Positions 1-11,250 of a DNA stretch of 13,051 nucleotides are shown here, one piece after another. This DNA is from Acanthamoeba sp. SK_2022b. Its lineage: Eukaryota; Discosea; Longamoebia; Acanthamoebidae. Numbering within the stretch: the first letter of the stretch is position 1; each line of letters begins with the position of its first letter. Below the pieces are notes generated by a model. That model was not told where the DNA came from. It saw only the letters and a list, made by a program, of their open reading frames with translations, and made no database searches. Location: NCBI GenBank assembly GCA_027943245.1, contig JANDJZ010001067.1:1-13051 (forward strand), read 5' to 3'. The position numbers were made by a program, and so were the translations under genes.

Positions 1-1
<1 letters not shown>

Positions 2-52
<51 letters not shown>
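2..52. repeat. (TG)25 microsatellite in intron
   Basis: Pure TG dinucleotide tract at the left edge, immediately before the inferred acceptor CAG at 64-66. It fills most of the visible part of the intron preceding the first exon. As U/G-rich RNA it is complementary to the CA tract at 804-867 in the same pre-mRNA. Confidence 0.95.
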
Positions 53-56
<4 letters not shown>

Positions 57-66
57 GTCACGACAG

Positions 67-4082
<4,016 letters not shown>

Positions 4083-4385
4083 CGCGTGGGGCGAGTAAAA
4101 ACAAAAAATTGTTATTTTTGTCCTTTTTTGTCCTTTTTTTGTGATTGGCGGTGACAGAAATGTGAGTGAAAGTGAGAAAGAGGAAGTGAGCTTTTTTGAC
4201 GCCGGAGCGTTACAGCTTCGTGGTGGCGTAGCGACGTCGGGTGGGGAGGTGGCACAAACGACCTATAAGCCATAAAGCCAGCACGAGTGCCTGGCGGCAA
4301 GATTCGGCGACGTGAAAGAACGAACGCGACGGCCAAAGAGTGAAGGAGGCGGAAGGCCAAGAACGAAGGGCGACGGAACACAAAA
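4083..4385 (+). other. Intergenic: BEACH gene 3' end and C2-DIL gene 5' region
   Basis: A 303-bp gap between the TAA at 4080-4082 and the ATG at 4386. The first 60 bp are A- then T-rich and include a perfect 7-bp inverted repeat (4101-4107 with 4115-4121, loop of 7), likely in the 3' UTR or at the transcript end. No AATAAA is present. A TATAAG hexamer at 4264-4269, about 120 bp before the ATG, is a possible TATA-like element, but this is weak. The rest looks like 5' UTR: purine-rich with A at -3 of the ATG. No additional ORF is supported. Confidence 0.6.
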
Positions 4386-7300
4386 ATGCTGCGAAGCAAG
4401 AAGGTGAGGTCTTCGCGAAAGCTGAATGAGGAGTGGGCAGCGAAGGAGGCCGAGGATGATAAAGCGGCCAAAAAGAAGGTGAAGAAGACACGATCTTCCA
4501 TCTCCCTGGGGAAGATCAAGCCCATCGAGGAGGAACTGCCGGATGCACCCGCAAAGAAGTCGAGTGCACCCTCATCTTCAGCCAAACTGAAGGACAGGCA
4601 ATCAAGTTCCACGACAGAAAAAATCTCCCCACGCAAATCGCGTGATGACAAGAAATCGTCAAAATCGAAACAGCAGAAGATAAAGGTCCAGTTCGAGATC
4701 GTGTTCGTGGGCCTGCGCAATCTGCCAACCAAGATGCACGATGACGGAAGCAGCGTGCTGGTGCGATGGAAGAGTTCCACCAAGAAGAAGAGCAAGTCCT
4801 CGTCCACCACCACGCCGTCGGGCCTGAGCGTGCGCAGCAAGGCCGAGACCCAGGCGGCCGTGGTCAAGTCCAACGGCCGGGCCGGGTGGGAGGGCGTGGG
4901 CTCGCCCGAGGGCGAGACCTTTGTCTTCGAGGAGAAGCTCAAGTACGATCCCGACGCCAAAAAGTTTGACGCCAAGGCCATCGAGCTCGTCATCAAAGAG
5001 GTTCGCCACATGAAATACACTTTTCACGACACTCTACACTACACGCTGTACGCTGCACACTGCACACTACACACTGCACACTGCACACTACACACTACAC
5101 ACTGCACACTACACATAACAACAAGTGAGACTCACGGTCGGGTGGTGGTTGGTGCAGATCAAGGGCAAGAAGAAGAACCACTTGCATAAGCTGAAGGTCG
5201 ACGTGGGCGAGTTTGCACACAACGGCAGTACCACCAAGAAGGAGATCAGCTTCGGGAGCAGCGGCAAGTCATCTTCCAAGTCGTCATCAAAGGACGATGG
5301 CCCCATACTCACCGTGAGCCCACCTCCTCCTCCTCCCTTCCATTCTCTTTCTCTCTCTCGTGGCTTTGATGAGCTCACCGCCCATCGCCTGCGTGTCGTG
5401 CGTTTGTGTCGCAACCGCAGGCCATTTTCAGGGCTCGCTGGCTGATGATCGACAACAAGGTCCTCGTCAAGAAGTACGGCGCCGGCGAGAACGGAAAGCA
5501 GGAGGACGACTACGACCTGCTGACGGTGCGGGAGGCTCCACTCCTCCCCCTCCTCCTCCCCCTCCTCCTCCCCCTCCCACACAGATGTCGCCGCTTGCGC
5601 ACACTGATGATACCCCTCTCCAACTCTCCACGGACGCAGGTCGATGAGAGTGACATGTCCGAGAGCGAAGCCGAGACCGACACCGACTTCTCCGAAAGCG
5701 AGTCTGACATGTCGGTACCGCTCGCGACCCAACCAACCAACCACGCGCTGTTCTCTCACCACTCCTACTGGTGCTCTGGTATGTCAGGAATCCGATTCGG
5801 ACATGGAATCCGAGTCAGAGTCGGACGACGGCGGCAGCCGACGAACCAAGAGCCGAAGCAGCGGCGGCGGCGGCGGCGATGCGAAGAAGGCGGCCGAGCT
5901 CGAGAAGGCCAAGAAGCAGGTCAAGAAGCTGGAGGCGCGGTGCAAGCAGCTGGAGACGATCCTGCTCGAGACCAAGAAGGAGCTGGCCGAGAAGAAGGTC
6001 GACAACATGCAGCTCCAGCGCCAGCTCAAGGAGAGGGAGGAGTCGGTGCCCAGCGCGAGCTCGCCCATCAGGACCTCGGGCGGCGGCAGCGGCGGCGGCG
6101 ACCTTAAGAAGGCGGTCGAGGAGCGGGACCGCAAGATCGAGCGACTGGAGGCGAGCCTCAAGGGCAAGGACGACGAGATCAAGGCCGTCAAGAGCCTCTT
6201 CCAGACCGAGATCGAGGAGCTGAAGAAGAACCGAAGGAAGAGGGGAGCGGGGGAGGAGAACGACGATGACGACGACGACGATGAAGAAGCCGACGAGGGC
6301 GACGAGCAGGAAGAGGAGTGGCAGATGAAGGTCGACCGCGCGGCGGCCCTCTACGACTTCAAGGCCCGCAACGAGCAGGAGATCTCCCTCACGTACGCCG
6401 CAGAATTCGTTCGCAGGCCTTTGTGCGGCGCCGGCGAATCAGCGCTAACCGCGGCTCGCGCGCGTCGACACGCCATTGGTGCGATGGCGACGGTGCAGGA
6501 AGGACGAGGAGTTCTATGTGACGGACAGGGACCCGTTCGGGGTGGGCACCTTTGCCAGCGAGTGGTGGCGCGTCGTGCGACGAAACAAGGACGCGCGCAA
6601 CTCGGACCCCTCCGATTCCGGCAAGGGTCGACAGGTGCACCACTTTTAATTGATTTAAATAATATCAATAATTTTACATTACAAATAACAACGAATTAAC
6701 AACTCAAAATAATAATAATTTTTTGAGTTAATATTGACACGACAAAATAACAGGAGGGTCTGGCGCCGATCACGTACTTTCGGATCACGCGGCCTGCGCA
6801 GAAGGAGTTCAGCTTTAAGGTGTCGACGAAGAAGGCAACCGCGATCGCCGAGCTGCAGCGACACTGCGGCTTCGTCAACAGCGGCGCATCGCCGAAGAAG
6901 AAAGAGAAGAAGGCAGCCAAGAAGGCCTCGTCTCCGTCGAAAAAGAACGAAAGCGAAGAGGACGATAACGACGGCGAACACCACCACGGTGAGGGAGACG
7001 ACGACGGCGGCAACAAGCTGAAGAGCCTGCAGAAGGACCGGCCCATGCAGTCGGGCAAGCGACTGCCCTCGCGCTTCCTGTCGCTGCGCAAGAAGGCCAA
7101 GGAGCGCATGAAGCTGGGCGACCTCGGCGGCAACGGCGACAACAGCGACAGCAGCAGCAGCAGCAACAACAAGGCCAACTCGAAGGACAAGAAGAGCGAC
7201 AGCCAGCAGCAGCCTCAGCAGCAGTTCAAGGAGAGCGGTGGGGTCAAGACGAAGGAGGTGTACATCACCTCCGACGCCGAGACCAATCGCGTGCTGGGCG

Positions 7301-9725
7301 ACCTGCAGAAGGAGCGCGAGTGGCGGGACGTCATCGAGAAGGCCGTCTACTGCGCGGACCTCACGCAGTTCGTGGCCATCTCGGCCGGCCCGAGCTTCTC
7401 GTCGTCGTCGGCCGCCATGCCGACGCGAGCCGGCGTGATGCGACGGAGCGACGACAAGAAGAACAAGCAACGGGCCTCCTATTCGTCGAGCGATAGCGAC
7501 GGCAGCGGCAGAGACGACAGCGACGAGTCGACGTCGAGCAGTCGCTCGAGCAAACGTGGCAACGACGACGAGGACGACGAGGAGCGCGAGGAAAAGGTGT
7601 GGCATTCCACGCATAGCTTGACCCTGGTCAGATGACACTCAATGTTGTCTCTCCGCGACAGATGCTGGCCGGCGTGCACGAGCTGGTGTCCTACATCAAG
7701 ACGCGAAAGGTGTTCGAGGACCCGGAGACGTCGCTCGCCTTCGTGCGACCCCTACGCACTGCCCTCCGCGCCACCGTCCAGGTACCACCGGCCATTCGTG
7801 CGCGCGCGGTGATTGTGGGGGGGGGGGTTAGCGTGCGGGTTGCGTTGTTGTTGACTCGAGAGAGCGACCGCGTGCGCATTCCATTCCACAGAGGAGCAGG
7901 CACGATTTTCGCGCGCTGGCCTCTGCGCTGGCCTTTGCGACGGCGCTGCTCCACTGCCTCAAGGCGCAGAAGAACTACCTGCACCTGCCCCCGTTCTCAG
8001 ATGACCGCGACAAGCTCTTCCAGAGCCTGTTGGTCGACCCCAGGGACAAGGGCGTCGTCACCTTCACCGGTACTGACCAATCAGTCGCATTGCGCGACAG
8101 AGTAAAACGGCACAAAATGCCCAGCGACGAGATAGTGTGCCTGGCTGTATGCATGTGCATGTGTGTGTGTGTGTGGACAAGAGCTGACCACAGTGGTGCA
8201 TGTATGGCGCTATCCTGGAAACGCAGAGGACGTGCCCAAACGGAAAAGGCTGCTCAAGCTGTTGCAGAAAAAGACAGAGGGGCTGGGCGAAAACGAAGAG
8301 CGAGGTCTGGGGAGCTACAAGCTCATCATGCGCTCATTGGTCGCCCTGGTGCTCGAGATCTATCTCCGCCTGCTCAGCGTAGCAGAAAGGGTAAGTCATA
8401 ATCACAACGCGAGCCTCTCGGACTTGTTTCCTTATCTGGGCTTCCCCGGTCCCCCTGTATCTCACTCCTTGTTGTCAAACTCCTGTTGGAAACAGGAAAT
8501 CGGGCCGCAGATGGTTCCGGCCATGCTCGAGCAGCCTCCCGACTTCTTCCACTTGTTCATGAGCAAAAGTCAATTCGCCTACTCCAGGTAACACAGCGCT
8601 GTCCCTTTTTGGAATAACATTTTTTAAATGAGGATCTTATCCTCCACCAGCAAAAAAAAGTAAACGCGCCCAGGAGTAAAAATGCTGCTTTTGGTTGATC
8701 TGCCGATGGTGGCCGTGTTCTGCACTGCTCGGTGGCAGCCGGCGTTTGCTAACACGTGTGCCTGCGCACATGGCCGTAGGCCCGAAGAGGTAATCCAGCG
8801 CCTGGCGCGGTTGCATTCCACGATGGTCGCGGCGGGCGTGTGGGGCGCCGTCATCCGTCAGTTCTTCATCGACGTGTACCAGGCAATCAACGCGCGCCTG
8901 TTCAACGCCATCATCGAGCGCAGCGACCTCTGCACCTCGGCAAACGGTAAGCCCAGACAGCCTCGGTCTGTGAGCCGTGCGCGTTCGTCGTGGCTCATGA
9001 TTTCGTTGGTTGCGCAGGCTTTCAGATCAAGACCGCCATCTCCCATCTCACTCAATGGGCCGATAACGCGCGCCTTTTGGACCCCATTGCCACCAAGTAC
9101 GCCGTCTTCTTGCGCTTCGCGGATGCTCAGCATTATTTTATTTTATTTTATTAATCGTATTTTATTATTATTTTACTGTAGGAAGCAACTGGCGCATATC
9201 GTCGAGGTGGCGTCGCTCTTGGTGCTCGATATGAGTGTCCTGTCCAGCGAGGCCGATGTGCGGGATGCCTTCCCCACTCTCTCGCCGAAGCAGCTGCTCC
9301 ACCTCGCCTCCTCCTTCAAACCCGACTCATCGTACGCCATCCATGCGTGGTTTCTCATTTCTTTTTTTTTCTTTTTTTCCTTTCAACTTTCACCGTGGTC
9401 TACTCGGTTGCGTTGCATCACAACCTGCCAAGCCGTTGGTTTTCTGTTCGTCACACATTGTCATGGATTATCATCACTTGTCAGTGTTTGGTTACCTTAA
9501 TACTAAACTTGGGTGTTCGTGCACCCTAGTTCTTCATCGGGCGGCGTGCCGCGCGATGCGCTGGACGTGCTCAAGAAGATGGCGTCGCGACTGCCCTCGT
9601 CATCTCGATCCAATTCGTCCAGCCTCAAGCTCAGCTCTGACGTTCCTCCGCTGGCGCCCACCAAGGAGGACTACCGCCATCGGTCTGCAACCACCGACTG
9701 TATTGTCTTTAGGGAAACCCTCTAG
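4386..9725 (+). CDS. NT-C2, coiled-coil, SH3 and DIL domain protein
   Basis: Probable membrane/actin-traffic adaptor carrying a myosin-V-type cargo tail without a motor (inference from domains). Exons: 4386-5000, 5158-5313, 5421-5525, 5640-5714, 5788-6392, 6499-6634, 6754-7596, 7662-7781, 7892-8069, 8182-8390, 8496-8587, 8780-8946, 9018-9096, 9182-9331, 9530-9725 (TAG); all phases agree, 1241 residues. A basic Ser-rich N terminus leads to an NT-type C2 (EEIG1/EHBP1) domain at about 98-260 (KVQFEIVFVGLRNLP). A Ser/Glu/Asp run comes next, then coiled coils at about 348-403 and 422-470 and an acidic stretch. The SH3 domain spans 504-573 (ALYDF, WW 541-542, GLAPITY). Exon 7 is charged and Ser-rich. 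Helical exons lead to DIL at about 1069-1177 (INARLFNAIIERSDLCTSAN, QIKTAISHLTQWAD). The start is the first ATG, with A at -3. The extreme C terminus and the weak donor at 7597 are the least certain parts. Confidence 0.85.
5029..5112. repeat. Heptamer minisatellite, 12 x 7 bp (ACACTRC)
   Basis: Twelve consecutive heptamers in the 157-bp intron 5001-5157. The last eight (5057-5112) are perfect ACACTGC or ACACTAC. The first four are degenerate (ACACTCT, ACACTAC, ACGCTGT, ACGCTGC). Position 6 alternates between G and A without simple order, so the two unit types have been shuffled during expansion. Confidence 0.92.
5537..5578. repeat. Polypyrimidine CTCCTCCCC mirror repeat
   Basis: CTCC/CCCC units repeated about three times in the intron 5526-5639. 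The tract is nearly pure pyrimidine and mirror-symmetric, so it has H-DNA (triplex) potential. Its complement is G-rich with runs of five G. The intron is 114 bp and stop-free in frame, so retention would encode a Leu/Pro-rich insert. Confidence 0.8.
9132..9175. repeat. TTTTA/TTA-rich tract in intron
   Basis: AT-rich repeats of TTTTA and TTA next to the acceptor TAG at 9179-9181, in the 85-bp intron 9097-9181 that splits the DIL domain. It serves as the intron's polypyrimidine/AT-rich 3' end. Confidence 0.8.
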
Positions 9726-10072
9726 GGAGCAACATGTCTTGGCTCCCACCTGTTTATTCCACAACAAAGTGGTGGCCTTTAGGTGGATTAGGGGATGTGC
9801 GGCCAATTTAACCCAACGAACAACGGTCTCCGTTTTGCCCTTGTAAGGGTTCATCAAGAGCCCTGGCAACCCTCCATTAAAAGGCCAAGGATCGGATCTT
9901 CCGTGGTGGCTGACCTCATTTGGGAACTCGGCATCCGAAGTAAACCGTACGTTTGCCAGCTCTTCCACTCACGCATGCAAGGCAACGGCGGTCCAACCGA
10001 TACGCAGGATACCAACGTAGCACCTACCCAGCACACGTAGAGAGCACCACACGCAGCTCCACCACGATAGCG
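9726..10072 (+). other. Intergenic: C2-DIL 3' end and GATA gene 5' region
   Basis: A 347-bp gap with visibly lower GC than the preceding exons (about 48% at 9841-9900). Open frames exist on both strands, but none has a recognisable domain or convincing codon use. A CCAAT at 9803-9807 and ATTAAAAG at 9875-9882 could be promoter elements, but this is speculation. The frame of the downstream ATG is open back to a TAA at 9941, with no earlier ATG. No tRNA or snoRNA was recognised. Confidence 0.55.
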
Positions 10073-11013
10073 ATGTCTTACCCAGGCAGGGAGAAGAGGA
10101 TGACCCAGCTACTGTTGGCCCAGGTACCGCCCCATTCTTTCCGCGTCCTTCTGCGCGCTGGGTTTTGGTGCTCCCCCATCTAACTGCGGCTTCTTTGGCC
10201 CAAAGATTTGCAGGCAGGCAGAGACCATCCAAAGGCTAAGCAGCAAGGCGGTCCTGGCCGAGCCGGGGAATGGATCCTCTGCGGAGCTCGAAGCCCTTCA
10301 AGACAGCCTCGGGTTGCTCCAGCTCTACGTCGCCATGCTCAACGAACGCAAGATGACGACTTCTGAGCTTACTGAGCCTCACACGCAACCTCACTCACAG
10401 CCACAGCCTCCACAGCAGCCTCTACAACACTCGCCTATCGGTTTCCCGAGCACGCCCACATTCAGAAGCTCTCCGACTTCCTCTCCCTCTTCGTTTGGCT
10501 ACGTGAATTCGGACTCTACTTCATTGCATACGGGAGGGTCACACCACCTCTCTGACCCTACCTCTTGCTCTACTTCTCCTGACCATCCCTCACACCGCTC
10601 TCCTCCTTTCGCAACGCTCGGTTCTTCTACTCCTCCCCGAGGATCTGTGCCTATCGATCCACGATTTAACCCTGTGCGGAAACGCGTTACACAACAAACG
10701 CGGCGTTGTTGCGAGTGCCACCGAACGAACACCACGCAATGGCGGAAAGGCCCACACGGGCTCTCGTACGTGCCCACCGGCCATTGTCACCGTGCTGCGT
10801 GCTAATGGCGCTCACGTGGAAAACAGCTTGTGCAATGCTTGTGGGATCAGGGCGTTTAGGGCAAGAGAAAAGCAGGACAAAGATATGAGCTTGGCTGTTG
10901 ACTTTGACCCAGCGGCATACGCGGCGAGCTGCGCTAGAGCTCTAGGGACATCTCAGCACCAAGACCCTGAAGAGGAGCCCAAACGATCAACGATCCATCG
11001 CCTGCTCAACTGA
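10073..11013 (+). CDS. GATA-type zinc finger protein
   Basis: Predicted nuclear DNA-binding transcription factor. GATA fingers bind WGATAR sites (family knowledge). Exons 10073-10123, 10218-10765 and 10827-11013 (TGA) give 261 residues. The single finger lies near the C terminus and is C-X2-C-X18-C-X2-C: CCEC, then NTTQWRKGPHG, then SLCNACGIRAFRAREK, with all four zinc Cys and the Trp present. The 61-bp intron 10766-10826 falls between the two Cys pairs; splicing completes a Ser codon and restores LCNACG. The N-terminal half holds a short Leu-rich helix-like segment (AELEALQDSLGLLQLYVAML), then a Gln/Pro/His/Ser-rich, probably disordered region typical of activation domains. The basic residues after the finger are short and an acidic tail follows. 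The first exon (MSYPGREK) is the least secure part; ATG 10335 is an alternative start in exon 2. Confidence 0.85.
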
Positions 11014-11250
11014 TGTAACTGTACATATTAATAATAATCATGAGTTGATATTCTTGGCACCTCGATGCGGCTAAATCTGATGCTCTGTGGATGATGGCTA
11101 TGACGATCGATGATCAGATGTAGCGTTGCAACCGATATCCGGCCCTTATCGAGCACCTGGCGAGTTGCCTGGTTGTGCATTCCCCAAATTCCAAAAGAAC
11201 AAACAGCTGTTGCGTTCACACGGCGGCAAGCGTTGGTGCCAGATCGAAAG
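11014..11250 (+). other. Intergenic: GATA gene 3' end and next gene's 5' region
   Basis: The first 30 bp after the stop are AT-rich (TTAATAATAATCA), probably 3' UTR. The remainder is about half GC with several GATGAT/GATCGATGATC-like short repeats near 11090-11117. The frame of the downstream gene is open through to an ATG at 11110, so part of this stretch could be coding. I see no clear RNA gene. Confidence 0.45.

Noticed and set aside
4264..4269. TATAAG as TATA box of the C2-DIL gene
   Set aside because: A single hexamer about 120 bp before the ATG, with no mapped start site; mentioned in the intergenic entry but not called as a promoter.
4112..5020. 302-residue open frame on the - strand
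   Set aside because: Antisense shadow of exon 1 of the C2-DIL gene; Ser/Phe/Leu-rich with no motif. The + strand reading carries the NT-C2 motif and a good start.
5029..5112. Heptamer array considered as a CRISPR-like or snoRNA-type repeat
   Set aside because: Units are directly adjacent with no spacers and contain no C/D or H/ACA box arrangement; it is a simple tandem repeat.
5709..5790. ATGTCGG at the donor and ATGTCAG at the acceptor of intron 5715-5787, considered as target-site duplication of an inserted intron
   Set aside because: Only six of seven bases match, part is dictated by splice consensus, and no other intron here shows a similar flank duplication.
6679..7638. 319-residue open frame on the - strand, Leu/Val/Ala-rich, resembling membrane segments
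   Set aside because: It is the antisense of exon 7 of the C2-DIL gene, whose Lys/Glu/Asp/Ser codons read as Leu/Val/Ala on the other strand. It also runs across a spliced intron and has no recognisable domain.
9600..9968. 122-residue - strand open frame over the C2-DIL 3' end
   Set aside because: It crosses the end of a supported exon and the intergenic gap, has no recognisable domain, and the + strand exon is phase-consistent with the DIL exons.
11090..11120. GATGAT-rich stretch considered as box C/D snoRNA
   Set aside because: No proper RTGATGA box paired with a CTGA box and terminal stem could be found.
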